Part shown: positions 53,822-64,000 of the stretch, one piece after another
How the letters are laid out: the number at the start of each line of letters is the position of its first letter
Numbering within the stretch: the stretch's first letter is position 1
Assembly: GCA_964059195.1 (NCBI GenBank)
Contig: CAXKWD010000006.1
Span: 11,710,530 to 11,774,529, forward strand
DNA: 64,000 nt
Direction of reading: 5' to 3'
Origin: Ectobius pallidus
Lineage: Eukaryota; Arthropoda; Insecta; Blattodea; Ectobiidae
Notes under the pieces: model-generated
Database searches by the model: none
What the model was told of the DNA's origin: nothing
What the model saw: the letters and a program-made list of their open reading frames with translations, nothing else
Made by a program: the position numbers and the translations under genes

Positions 53822-56800
53822 GTATGTGGATGTAGATGTAGATATCTCGTCCTGTAGATCCTGTGTTGAGCGGGGCTCAAGGATATAGAACACGTCAGAT
53901 CAAAAAATACATGCATGTTATAACAATAATATAGGTCTACAGAAACTGCAAGCTGCCAAATTTATCCAAGCTGGAAATATTCCTCCAAATTGTAGAAGGT
54001 GTGAGTTATTAAAAATTCCTTGACAGCTGTTTTGAAAGGTTTGATCTTTCTTTGAATACATAATAATTTAATGTTTGGAAGCTTGTTATATATCTGTACT
54101 GCAGAATAATACGCACCCTTCTGAAAGAGTTTTAACGAGTTATTTGGTCTGTGTAGATCATTCATGTTTCTGGTAGTACGTCCATGTACACTAAAATTAG
54201 TTTGAAATTTATCAATATTATTCACTACAAAACACATAACAGAGTATATATACTCCCCTGTAAGAGTGAGGACTCTTAATTTTTCAAACAGCGGTTTACA
54301 AGATTCCCTTTTTTTCTTTCCACATATTATTCTTATTGCCCGCTTTTGAAATCTAAATATTTTCTCCCTATGGGTAGAGTTGCCCCAGAAAATTATCCCG
54401 TACCTCATTACCGAGTGAAAATATGCAAAATATACCATAAGTAATGCATCCTGTTTTAATATATTATTCAAAATTCTTAAAGCAAAGCATGCTGAACTCA
54501 GTTTTGGACTTATCATTTCTATGTGTGTTTTCCAGTCAAGATTTTGGTCAATTTGCAGTCCTAAAAATTTTACATTGCTAATTTCTTGTATGATTTGTGT
54601 TCCATAATTAATTTCAAGATTTGAGATACATCTGTTTTTTGTCCTAAATTGTATACAATGGGTCTTATCAATATTAAGTGTCATTTTATTAGCTAGAAAC
54701 CATGTGTTTAACTCGTGAAAAGCCTTTGTAGCTATTCTTGATAAATGTTCTTGTGACGTTCCTGTTACAAGTACACTAGTATCATCTGCGAAGAGCAATA
54801 CCTTTGATTCGTCACTTAAGTTATAGGGCAAGTCATTAATGAAAATTAAAAAGAGCAAAGGTCCCAGTATTGATCCCTGAGGTACCCCATTCTTAACAAT
54901 CCCTAGGTTAGATTCATTTCCATTTATTATTACCTTTTGAGTTCTATCAGAAAGATATGATTTGAACCACTTAAGTGTTAAATTATCGAACCCATAATGA
55001 TCCAATTTTTGAAGTAATATTTCATGATTTATACAGTCAAATGCTTTAGCTAAGTCGCAGAAAATTCCCAGAGCATATTTCTTTTTATCTAACGCTTCCA
55101 ATATTTCTGTAGTAAGTTGAAATGTAGCATTCTCAGTGGACATGCCACTTCTAAATCCAAACTGAGATGAAGTAAGAATGTCATTTAAATTAAGATAGTG
55201 TATTATGCGGTTGTACATGACTTTTTCAAAAACTTTTGAAAATGAGGTTAAGAGTGATATAGGTCTGTAATTTGATGGTAGATTTTTGTCACCTTTTTTA
55301 AAGAGGGGCTTAACAATAGCATGCTTAAGTCTTTCTGGAAATATTCCATTTTCTAATGAACAATTGCATATGTGACTAAGAGGTTTACTGAGTTCCGATG
55401 AGCAGCTTTTTAATAACTTATTACTTATCTCATCCCATCCAGACGAGCTTTTACTTTTGAGAGACTTGATTATATTTTCAATTTCTATGTGGGAAGTCAG
55501 GTTCAATTGAAATCTATGGTTCCAAACTGTAGATTTTGTTAGTAGGTCTACTGCCTTAATGTTAATATTATTTATAGGAATACATTTCTCTGCAATATTT
55601 ATAAAGTGACTATTAAAAGCATTTGTAATGTCTGATAAATTGTCTAGTTTTATGTTTTGGTATATTAATTATGTACAATCATTGTTTCCCTTTGTTCTCC
55701 CCGTTTTGTTTTTTATTATATTCCATACAGTCTTAACTTTATTATTTGATTTATTAATTACTTGTGAAAAATGCCTACTTTTTGCTTCTTTGATTACTTT
55801 CTTCAGTATGTTGCAATACTTTTTATAGTATTCCTTATGAGCTTGGTTGTTACTAGTTCTATATTTTAGGTAGAGCTCTCTTTTGTTTGCACATGATATT
55901 TTAATACCAGCAGTTAACCATGTGTTATTCCTTGAATTAGGTAAATTAGCAGTTTTCTTTTTTGGAAAATTTGCCTCAAAATGTCGTGACACTATGTTTA
56001 GGAATTCACTTAATTTACTATCTACTTTGTCATAGGATAACATAGATTCCCAGTTTTCATTCGCAAGATCTTGTTTGAAATTTAAAATTGAATCGTCATT
56101 CATTACTCTAGTCATATTACTATGAGCATGTTTACTGTTCGAATTTACTTTAATATTGTTCAGCACTAACATTTGTGCATCATGATCTGATAATCCATTT
56201 AATATTGGAAGTACTTTAAAATTAAAATGTTTTTCTATATCTATGAATATATTATCTATTGTTGTTTGGGAGTCGTTCTGAATTCTCGTTGGAAAGTTTA
56301 CTATGAAATCTAGATTATAGCTACCCAATAAAGATATCAGTCTGATCTTCTTCTCACTATCAATTGAGAAATCTACATTAAAGTCCCCACACAGGATAAT
56401 ATTTACATTAGTACTATACAGTGAATTAAGAACCCTTTCTAACTGATTTACAAAATAATTGAAATTACCTGATGGTGCCCTGTAAATGGCTAGTATTACA
56501 AATGTATCATTGTCAAAATTCAATCTGGCTGAACAACACTCAAAATCCTGTTCTTTACAGAAGGAACTTGTGTCTATATCACTGAAATGTAAGTTTCTTT
56601 TGATAAATATACTCACACCTCCACATTTAATGGAATGTCTACAAAATTTTGAACATAGTGAAAAATTATCAATTTTTAATTGTTCCAGATCTGTGTCTGC
56701 ACAGTGGTGTTCCGTTAGACAAATAACTTGAATTTCTTGTTTATTAGAATGAATTGTATCCTGAATGGCTAAGTTAAATTCTTCAATTTTATTTTCAAGC

Positions 56801-57125
56801 CCCCTTATGTTTTGATGAAATAGTGCAAATGATTTATTAGTTCTAGCTATAGGCCTAAGCGTATTACTATTATTGACCTGAGATATGCATATAGGCCTAA
56901 GCTGTTGGATTCTTTCACTTAGATTCCCCCTAAAAAACGAGTCGAGCCACCATCTATGACAGGAATAGGCCTGTTACAATCTAGTACATTACACTTCAAC
57001 TCCTCTGCAACCAGTTCTGCCAGTGTCTTCTTTCCTCGAAGGTTGAGATGGAGTCCATGCCTGGTATACTCTTCCCTTCTTAAGCTGCTAACAGAAACAA
57101 CATTGAAGTTAATATGATCACAGTT
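53822..57125 (-). mobile_element. CR1/Jockey-type LINE, nearly complete pol, in host intron
   Basis: Minus strand: end of an ORF1 (about 57110-56935), an ORF2 with endonuclease and reverse transcriptase, a 3' UTR of about 135 bp and a tail of ATCTACATCTACATC. It lies about 45 bp inside the intron that follows the shuttle craft-like exon, antisense to the gene. 5' truncation near 57125. A related 3' fragment is at 5731-7834. Confidence 0.88.
53962..56850 (-). pseudogene. LINE ORF2: endonuclease plus reverse transcriptase, one stop
   Basis: A single minus-strand frame of about 960 codons, interrupted only by a TAA at 55669-55671. Endonuclease (APE type): FALFHQNIRGLENKI at the start, ICLTEHH, VNIILCGDFNVDFS, and LSDHDAQM near its end. 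RT: GWDEISNKLLKSCSSELSK, NYRPISLLTSFSKVFEKV, FCDLAKAFDCINHE, GVPQGSILGPLLFL, VLLFADDTSVLV with the catalytic FADD, then KFLGLQID and the C-terminal RIICGKKKRESCKPLF and FYNLEEYFQLG. Upstream, a separate frame (about 57110-56940) reads RREEYTRHGLHLNLRGKKTL, as in the esterase-like ORF1 end of CR1-group LINEs. Likely young; one change from an open frame. Confidence 0.9.
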
Positions 57126-57231
57126 TTAATTTTTACCGAACGAAACTTTGAAAATGTGTCCCTAGGTGCAAGGATTATAATTAGGTGCAAAATTTGTTAA
57201 TACATAAGAATACATCCTGTAATTCTCTTAC

Positions 57232-57267
57232 CTTAAAATACGTAATACATATATAACTGACAGCCAT
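57232..57267 (-). CDS. speculative 12-codon first exon
   Basis: On the minus strand an ATG at 57267 is followed by 12 codons (MAVSYICITYFK) and a consensus AAG|GTAAGAG donor at 57231. GC content is locally higher upstream. There is no protein similarity in so short a piece. It could as well be chance. Confidence 0.15.
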
Positions 57268-58034
57268 GTTACCGACTTGACTTAGAATTCTGGGGGCGTT
57301 CAAGGCAAAACGGTACTTTAGTCCGCGCACAGGTTTTCCTTCCACTGAATAATAAAAGACCCTTGCACCAAACATAATTTGTCACAACTATAAACAACAA
57401 TATAATATTTCACAATAAAAAAAAATACCCTTGCACCAAAAATCATATTTCATAATTATAGGAGTCGGAGTGAAAACTTGTGCGCAATCTGTTCTGCCAT
57501 TTTCCCATTCTGGGTATCAGGTTGACCTATACGACAAACCTCGGAGATGTATAAAATCTTACAAACAGTGTATTGTACATTATTCGAAAATGCAAGGGTG
57601 CTTCGCTACAGCTGCCGCCTCCGCTTCACGCGCTTAACTATGTGGTACAACTTGCCTTAATGCAGAGATGGGTACAAGATCACGAAGGCACCTCGCCTGC
57701 TGCGGCATTATACGAGGACAGTTGGTATCCTGCTTTGCTCAGAACCATAATATGGCTGGCGTGTTTTATGCATAATAAAAAATGAATTGAAAGTAGGTAA
57801 AAATGCATGAAAAAGTTTAAAATATGACTAGTTTTGCCTCTTAATCAATTATTTTAACAAAAGTAAGTTACATTTAATGACGTGTTGATTTCCAAAAAAG
57901 GAAAATTGTAATGTCGAGGAGGTAGGGGTCTTACCAGTAGGCCTAACCTGAAAGATTTATTTACCATGCTTTCATGCAGAATTAATTTGTTAAAATGTGT
58001 GGGTCTACTATGACACTCTGCACACAATCTACTT
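57268..58034. other. no recognised gene
   Basis: Contains CCCTTGCACCAAA words twice (about 57360 and 57427) and a GC-richer part near 57600-57740 with no known protein similarity. Would be intron of the shuttle craft-like gene if that gene continues to the right. Confidence 0.35.
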
Positions 58035-58255
58035 GGTTTTATTAAGTGCCAGAAGATTGTGTAGGGAACGGGAAAATGTCTATCCATCTGTTCATCTGTC
58101 TGTGTGTCTGTATGCACAATAACTGAAATACGCTTTATCAGATTTTCATGAAACTTGGTATATGCATTTCTTCCATGGGAAGAAGTCTATTGATATTGGA
58201 CCAAATCTGTTGACCAGTACCGAAGTAATGCCCACTTTCGTGCCTATTTTATGGT
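58035..58255 (+). repeat. dispersed repeat with CTGTCTGTGTGTCTG run, second copy
   Basis: Same order of parts as at 28865-29155: GATTGTGTAGGGAACGGGA, a CTGTCTGTGTGTCTG run, AACTGAAATACGCTTTATC, AGATTTTCATGAAACTTGG, TATTGGACCAAATCTGTTGA, GTAATGCCCAC. Confidence 0.6.
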
Positions 58256-58519
58256 AATATAGGCTATATGGTATATAGGCCTAGTAGTAAGGAGCACTCC
58301 AAAGAGCATTAATAAAGGCGGGTTTAGTCTGCACTCTACTCGCTTATTGATTTTGTTCTCTCAGGTCATTCTATCAGGTGATATCGTACACATTTCCAAT
58401 TGCTCAACAGGCACACATAATCTTCATTTTGTTCATGAAATCTTTTGATTCTGTAGATTTTGTGATGGAGTCCATGGGTTGCGAGTCTGGTGCCTTTGCT
58501 TCTGGCAAGCCTCTGCCCA

Positions 58520-59114
58520 TTTCTGGACTACCATAGCGCTTGTGTACTATAAAAATTGGGGTCGATTTCATCCCGTTTTTTTCTGCCTTGATACTAGCAG
58601 TGCCTGATATGGGCCAGTGGATGGTAGCAGTAGCTTCAGCCTCAGGTCCTCTATGAAGAAGGATTCCCTTGACAGTTCGTACACAAACCTAGAGGGCGTG
58701 AATGTCCCGACCCCTAGGACTTTCTTCAGAAATTTTGCTTTTACACTTTCAAGCCTTGCTAGGTCACTGGTTGTGAGGTTTCCCATGATCTCCAATTCGT
58801 ATGAGGCTATTGACATTATGACAGTGTGGAATAGGTTCATTGCTGTGTGCAAAGAGAGTCTATTGATGTTATGAATTCTGTGCATGACTTTCGTAGCTGC
58901 TGCTGTTTTCTCCTGAATGTGTGTCCTGTATATGACAAGGTTGTTTGTAGGGAAAGTCCCAGGTATCGGAAAGTGTTTACGGTCTCCAGCTGCTCTCCCT
59001 GTAGGGTTAAGCTGTCGTCTGTTGCCAGTTTCCCACCTTTTCTAAATACCATGTACTGTTTTATCCTTGTTAATCTCAAGGCTATTCTCATCAGCCCATG
59101 CTTTGAGCTTTCTC
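58520..59114 (-). pseudogene. old LINE RT, C-terminal piece
   Basis: Across frame breaks: KLKAWADENSLEINKDKT, YMVFRKGGKLATDDSL, VNTFRYLGLSLQTTLS, then MHRIHNINRLSLHTAMNLF, SYELEIMGNLTTSDLARLES and VKAKFLKKVLGVGTFTPSRF. This is the part after the YADD box through the thumb. Confidence 0.8.
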
Positions 59115-59922
59115 GGGGATAGTTTCCCACTTAACGGATTGGTTAATATTTTTTGTACACACGAAAAACAGCCAAATTTCATGTAATATTATTCTCTAGA
59201 AGTTTTAGAATCCATATAGCGTAGAGGCACATTTTGTTTCTAAGAATATTTTAAATATAGGTAAAATCGGTAAGACGTTCACAGAAAACTAACCTACAGT
59301 GTTTTGCAGATGACAAGCGGTTTGTTCTTCTCCTTGCTTAGATACGCGGTCCAATCAGAGACGGCGAGACGGAAGGAAAGCCCTTCCTGCTAGCGGTGCT
59401 TCATTAGCTCGTACACGTGATTGGCAGTGAAGGAAAATGCTTCTCATTTGAAAAATACTGTAAAATGGTGCTTGGAATGAAAGTGCACACACCAGAATCG
59501 GCTGCTCGAGACAGCGCAGGTGCATGCTAGGAAGATGCCGATGGGTCACTTGGTGCTAGAATCAGGGCTGCCAACATGATAAGGGTCTGCACGGTGGTCA
59601 GTCGCTATCACTGTCTAGAACACCACTGCCCCCCAAACCCTCATTAAACTTGAGCTAACATGCCAAACCTAACCTAACCTAACCTAACCTAACCTAACAT
59701 GCCTAACTTAACCTAACATTTTTTATTTCTTGGGGGCTCTCAATATAGTATAATCAGAAACCCCGGGAATCCAGTCTGTGCGGGAATTTAAAAGCGCGTG
59801 CTTAAAATTGTTGGCAGCACCGTATGGAACGGACCAATGACATGTTGGTCTGCAAGCGAGAGCCCGCATACCAAAGCCGAACATCATGTGTGGAAATCCA
59901 GCAGAGTGGGAAACTAAACCCC
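59115..59922. mobile_element. TIR element of 808 bp with interstitial telomere-like repeats
   Basis: GGGGATAGTTTCCCACT at the left is matched on the complement of the right by GGGGTTTAGTTTCCCACT. It separates two parts of the LINE RT that are adjacent in the protein. No target duplication could be seen, so the mode of insertion is open. No coding sequence. Confidence 0.55.
59667..59699. repeat. interstitial (CCTAA)n telomere-type array
   Basis: Six units of AACCT in a row, then CATGCCTAACTTAACCTAAC. TTAGG is the usual insect telomere repeat. Confidence 0.9.
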
Positions 59923-59987
59923 AGATCTCTTCTGCAATGTGATCCTAATACCATGTCGTCTGCACTGCAGGCAAATCCTTGAGAATA
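59923..59987 (-). pseudogene. old LINE RT, catalytic YADD-region piece
   Basis: The minus strand encodes FACSADDMVLGSHCRRDL, i.e. the YADD box with Ser for Tyr. Adjoins the target duplication of the hAT element on one side and the 808-bp insertion on the other. Confidence 0.78.
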
Positions 59988-60244
59988 CTTGTAATCAGTG
60001 TTGGAAAAAAACATGTTTTTTTTTAAAAAAAAAAGAACATAAAAAAAGTTTTTTTGTTTGTTTAAAACATGTTTTTTTTTTGAAACGTTGTTTATGTGAA
60101 CAACAATGTTGGTTGTTTTAAACGTGTTTTTTTAAAACTTTTTTATGTTTACAACAATGTTGTTTCTTTAAAAAAGAAGTTTAAATTGTTCATTTTCTTT
60201 AAAACAACCGTTTTAATGCAGGCCTATAGGGCCTATTATATACA

Positions 60245-61648
60245 CAGTGCTTTTTTTGTGACGGTACGCAACGGTACACAGTACCGGCACCTTTTTTTTC
60301 CTTCAAAAAATTGGATATTACCCGGAATATTCCTTTCACAATTCCTATAAAATTGACCTATTACTTAAAATCAAGCTTGTTTGTTGGTTTTGTTAGATTT
60401 CTACATACATAATAGCCTAAACACGAGCACATGATAGTTTCTGTAAATTGCCGTGGCTGCTGGACTGCAAGAGAGTTGGGGTTGATTTTACCAGCCCTCA
60501 GCAAACTGCTCCTGTGGCCAAGACCATTCTAACAGTACAAGTATTGCACCAAGTGCAGTTAATGCTAATGTAGTAACAAACAAGTAGGCCTAGTAAATAG
60601 CTAACCACCATAGTTAATCAGGGGTTAGTGCGTGTTTAAATTTAACTGCATTCGTTGCTTACATATAATTTGAAAAGATAACCCTTCATTTGTGTTGTAG
60701 AGGCAAGCAGTGGCGTACCAAGGCTACTTGGCACCCGGGGCTAATTAGATGGTAGTTGCCCCCTAACACTAAAAGGTTCAAGGTTCAATGAGTTTAATTT
60801 AAACACAGTTTAATGTTCACAATTATTTATTTTTAATAAGTACCGGTAGTATGTTACTTTAGCACATTATAAAGAGAAAAATATGAATTAAATAAAACTA
60901 AGTATTATAAAGTTAGTTTGTTTGGAAAAAAATAAAGAGAAAAGTTTCAGTCATAACAATTTTTTTTTTAATGTGCCTCTCTAGCCTTGATGGATGCAAA
61001 CTTATTTATAAAAGAGTTGAAGTCTATAGTAGCAGCCACATCACGTTCAATTCATAAAATTGCTAAATTACACCGTAAACTTTTCCTGTGTGCTCGATGC
61101 CCACGACCTATTTCGTATTGTCTATAGTTTAAAACAAAATATTTATTTCGTTTCTAAATAATATTACTGCAGTATTTAACAAAATAATAAAAAAAATCAT
61201 TTTTCAATTTTGGCGCCCCCTTCCTCACGGCGCCAGGTGCGGTCGCCCCGTTCGCACCCCCCTTGGTACGCCACTGGAGGCAAGTGAATTCACAGTTGTT
61301 TAGTACAATTGTAGGATCAAGGTTTGCACGTGGTTCACAAGTAGAGAAGTGAAATGAGCAAAATATGTAATTATTTTGAACCGGTGCTCAATAAAAAAGT
61401 GCATGACGATGTTTTTGAAGTATCTCATAAACCAGCAAACAGTGAATAAAATTAATCTTTAGAGAACGTCGCAAGTACCGGTAATTTTACTGCAATTCAG
61501 GGGAGAAACATTTCTGGCCATGTTAGGCCCGACTATTCGACATTAACTCAGAAAAATGACTTCTGGGAGAAGTGTGAGAGCTCCCGTGTGATTCAGTTAA
61601 AAAGTTTCGGTGAGTACCGCCACCTTTTTTGTTAGAAAAAAAGCACTG
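60245..61648. mobile_element. hAT-type element B inside A, TSD TATATACA
   Basis: Ends CAGTGCTTTTTTTGTGACGG and complement CAGTGCTTTTTTTCTAACAA. Perfect 8-bp duplications TATATACA at 60237-60244 and 61649-61656. Subterminal GGTACGCAACGGTAC and AGTACCGCCACC words near the ends. Non-coding. Confidence 0.9.
60708..61276. mobile_element. hAT-type element C inside B, TSD GAGGCAAG
   Basis: Ends CAGTGGCGTACCAAGG and exact complement. Perfect 8-bp duplications GAGGCAAG at 60700-60707 and 61277-61284. Contains GGCGCCCCCTTCCTC-type GC-rich ends and an AT-rich middle. Non-coding, 569 bp. Confidence 0.93.
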
Positions 61649-61728
61649 TATATACATATATATACAGGGGGTTGAAATGTTTAAAACATTTTAAATTCAA
61701 TATTTAATATTAATAATCTCTTTCTTTA

Positions 61729-61860
61729 AAAAGGAAGACCACAAAATAGATGGTAGGATGCAGTCAGAAAAAAATTCAAATCAATTACTCAAAATCATAA
61801 ACTGGAAGCTGGCGGCAGAGGATAGAGAAGTCTGGAGGAAAAGGATACAAAAGACACCAC
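61729..61860 (+). pseudogene. RTE-like LINE C-terminal relic
   Basis: Plus-strand frame: GRPQNRWWDAVRKNSNQLL, then INWKLAAEDREVWRKRI. It matches the GRPR.W.D to DR..W tail of RTE-type LINE proteins. It lies inside hAT element A, which may have captured it. Confidence 0.6.
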
Positions 61861-62110
61861 CTCACATGATTTTCTGGTATTCTGGCCCTAGTTTTTTTTT
61901 TGTTTTCTGTTTACAACACTAACTTGACAAAATGTAAATTGTCTTCATAATTAAATGTAACACTCAATTAAAAAATGATTTAAACATATGCTAAAAAAAA
62001 ATGTTTAAACAGATTGTTTATAACGTTTTAAACAAACTTAAAAAGACACAAGCACTTGTTTTAAACATGTTTTAAACACTTGTTTTAAACATTCCAACCC
62101 TGCTTGTAAT

Positions 62111-62305
62111 GTCTGAAGTTAAGATGTTAAAGAGCAGGGGGCTCATGGGGTCACCCTGTGGTACCCAATTCGTCTGCCTAACCCTCTTCGACGTGACAAC
62201 GCCTTCATTAATGACAATATAGTTGTATGCTAGAATTGCCTCCACTATTTTGGTTAGCGAGTAAGACTCTCGGACCAGTATCCCTGTAAGTTTCTTCATT
62301 AGGGT
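62111..62305 (-). pseudogene. old LINE RT, N-side palm piece
   Basis: The minus strand encodes KKLTGILVRESYSLTKIVEA and VRQTNWVPQGDPMSPLLF, RT motif B. The protein continues at 59987 after removal of hAT element A; one copy of the CTTGTAAT duplication falls inside the coding sequence. Confidence 0.8.
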
Positions 62306-62616
62306 GTTTCATTACTCCCACAATTTTGAAAACTGTATAAATTTGTGCCAAACAAAGTAATGAAAGTGATTATAAGCATTGTTTGCATTAAATTAAGTAT
62401 TTTTAGTGTTCAGTTCATTATTTATACCAGATTTTCGAGAGGTGGGGCTAGCCGTTAGTTGTATTTCTTTTCTCTAGGCTTCAAATTGCATTTATCTGCA
62501 TCAGTTCTGTTTCTAGTTATTCTGCAGTTGTTTTTCACGTGTCAAATTGTATGTGCCGTTGTGAAAATGGCTCTGCTTATATATATATATATATATATAT
62601 ATCAGATGATCGGCAA
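62306..62616. repeat. non-coding stretch with (TA)n microsatellite
   Basis: TA run at 62578-62602. Nothing else recognised. Confidence 0.6.
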
Positions 62617-62936
62617 CATAGGCGTAACCAGGCCGACCATATGGGGGGGGTTGTAACATCTGGGGGTATGGAATACCCCCCAGGGAGAGGGGGGTCCGGG
62701 GGCCCTCCCCCGGAAAATTAAAAAAATTAAGATGCAAAATAACGAGTTTTAAGCTTCCGGGGGTCCTCCCTCGGAAAATTTTAAAAATTAAGATGCAAAA
62801 TAACGAGTTTTAAGCTTCCCACGCTTTATACTCGTATTAAGTAATTTATGGGCAGACTTAAAAAAATGATGCAATTTTCCTTTTTTTAATCAATGGGGGG
62901 GGGATTCAGACCCCCCCCCCCCTCGGTACGCCTATG
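62617..62936. mobile_element. hAT-type MITE, 320 bp, with internal duplication
   Basis: Ends CATAGGCGTAACCAGG and complement CATAGGCGTACCGAGG. Flanks ATCGGCAA and TCTGGCAA share the last 5 bases, a decayed target duplication. A segment of about 59 bp (GGAAAATT, AAGATGCAAAATAACG, AGTTTTAAGCTTCC) is present twice in tandem, once only in the sister copy at 13955-14209. Confidence 0.82.
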
Positions 62937-63267
62937 TCTGGCAATAGTTCCATGGTTGGTCACAAACCTATCAGGCCCCGACTCTCTAAAATAGAGGTAT
63001 AGCTACTTTTCATTTTTAAATTCAGGGTTTTCTGGTGAAAGGTGCAAAAAACCCTGTGAGTGTATCACAGACTAAATTGCAACTTACCGGGTGAACTAAT
63101 TCCACCTTAGAGAAGTCAATATCGTATAACCTTATGCATGTTGTGTGCGATTCCACTTTCATTGTAAATATGTGGTAAGTCTGGCAACTTTCTGTCAAAA
63201 AAATGCTTTACAATACCCCTTAAATTAAAAAAAAAAAACACTGGCTAGGCTATATATAAATTTGATG

Positions 63268-63298
<31 letters not shown>

Positions 63299-64000
63299 TG
63301 TTTTCTTTCTTTGAGATTTACAGCAATAAACAGAGTCAAAACTAAAACTAGGGACTAACACTGTTGTCACTGTAAATATCCTACATAAAATGATACACTT
63401 ATGCAGGGTGTTAATGAATAACACGGAAATATTTTACCTGTGTGTAGAGGGGACATAGACAAGCAACTTTTCTTAGGAGACTTTTGCTCTATGGATTAAA
63501 TTTTTCCTGTTACAGCATAAAATCTCCCAGGGCATGGCCACCTCTGACTTCTAACATTTGAAAAAATGCAAAACAAAGGAACTTCATTGTTAACACTGGC
63601 ATTATGAATAAAAAAACTGGACAAAATAGTTTTATGCCGTGCACTAGGCTCCTCCCACCAACTCTCTAATAGGACCCGCCTGGGAAGGTGGGGTTTAGGG
63701 TTTCAAGAGATTAAATGTGAGACATGATAAACCTCGCGCTATTCAGTATATTGCTCCTAAACTAACATAACGTTCCTAATTAAACTTAAAAAATGTTATA
63801 TTTACATACATACTTCACTAACTTTTACCTAATTTTACTCAGGACAGATCTGTTTCATCCACCATTGTGGATATCCTCAGCTGATCTCTACTTTCTGGAG
63901 TTGTGTTGCCATCTATTGGAGGACGGATGTATCTCGTGATGAGGCTGTCTTCTGCTGGGATTTCAAAATTCATAACTGTTTCCTTGTTCTTTTGGATGAA
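62937..64000. other. no gene seen; microsatellite and dispersed repeat
   Basis: (TAA)n run at 63266-63296. At 63712-63785 AACCTCGCGCTATTCAGTAT and TTGCTCCTAAACTAACATAA match, inverted, the dispersed repeat at 1000-1065. The rest has no recognisable coding sequence. Confidence 0.5.

Larger units (their letters stand above)
59996..62102. mobile_element. hAT-type element A, TSD CTTGTAAT (outermost of three)
   Basis: Ends CAGTGTTGGAAAAAAACATG and, complemented, CAGGGTTGGAATGTTTAAAAC (first 11 bp 10/11 identical). Perfect 8-bp duplications CTTGTAAT at 59988-59995 and 62103-62110. Its own sequence is about 0.7 kb and is rich in TTTAAAACATGTTTT words at both ends. No transposase. Confidence 0.9.
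58520..62305 (-). mobile_element. old LINE, interrupted by several later insertions
   Basis: Reverse transcriptase pieces in the correct order on the minus strand: 62305-62111, 59987-59923 and 59114-58520. They are separated by a hAT-type element (59996-62102) and by a TIR element (59115-59922). Family not fixed; the protein resembles LINE proteins with a VLQGDPMSPLLFN motif and a C-terminal LARLESVKAKFLKK-LG part. Confidence 0.8.

Overview
The window reads as nuclear DNA of an insect with a large, transposon-rich genome. Evidence: intron-bearing host exons, AT-rich non-coding DNA, (TTAGG)n-type telomeric repeats, tRNA-headed SINEs, and insect-type CR1/Jockey, RTE, mariner, hAT, Ty3/gypsy and BEL/Pao elements. 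A cockroach- or termite-like polyneopteran is my best guess from the size and mix of repeats, but the sequence does not prove it.

Host genes are sparse. I can support three exons: (1) a minus-strand first coding exon of an MSL1-like dosage-compensation/chromatin protein at 2256-2612; (2) a minus-strand THAP-domain exon at about 14214-14440, possibly decayed; (3) a plus-strand large first coding exon of a shuttle craft/NFX1-like gene at 52643-53776, with a probable non-coding first exon ending at 52427. No further exons of these genes were found, so their introns are very long or run out of the window. A tiny candidate exon at 57232-57267 is speculative.

Everything else is repeats. 0-10 kb: a dispersed 112-bp repeat, a region with a recurring GTTACGGTYCAGACA word, a LINE 3' fragment split by a 1.25-kb DNA transposon, a second DNA transposon carrying a transposase C-terminus, and a 575-bp tRNA-SINE. 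10-20 kb: LINE and mariner fragments, a hAT MITE beside the THAP exon, and a 4.5-kb foldback element whose arms hold 112-bp repeats and whose centre is a 184-bp satellite. 20-29 kb: SINEs, LINE fragments, a mariner split by a hAT-like element, MITEs and a perfect 28-bp hairpin. 29.4-46.6 kb: a minus-strand Ty3/gypsy element (X, LTR to LTR, 15.6 kb) sits inside the reverse transcriptase gene of a plus-strand gypsy element (Y). X itself carries an RTE-like LINE and, in one LTR, a 1.6-kb solo-LTR-like insertion.

46.7-52 kb: a SINE, TA microsatellites, a BEL/Pao element that lost most of pol, and an inverted pair of mariner ends around a LINE tail. 53.8-57.1 kb: a nearly full-length CR1/Jockey-type LINE, antisense in the shuttle craft intron. 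58.5-62.3 kb: an old LINE hit by an insertion with telomere-like repeats and by three hAT-type elements nested one inside another, each with its own 8-bp target duplication. The nesting gives relative ages: hosts are older than the elements inside them. No CRISPR array, bacterial operon or intact tRNA/rRNA gene was seen.
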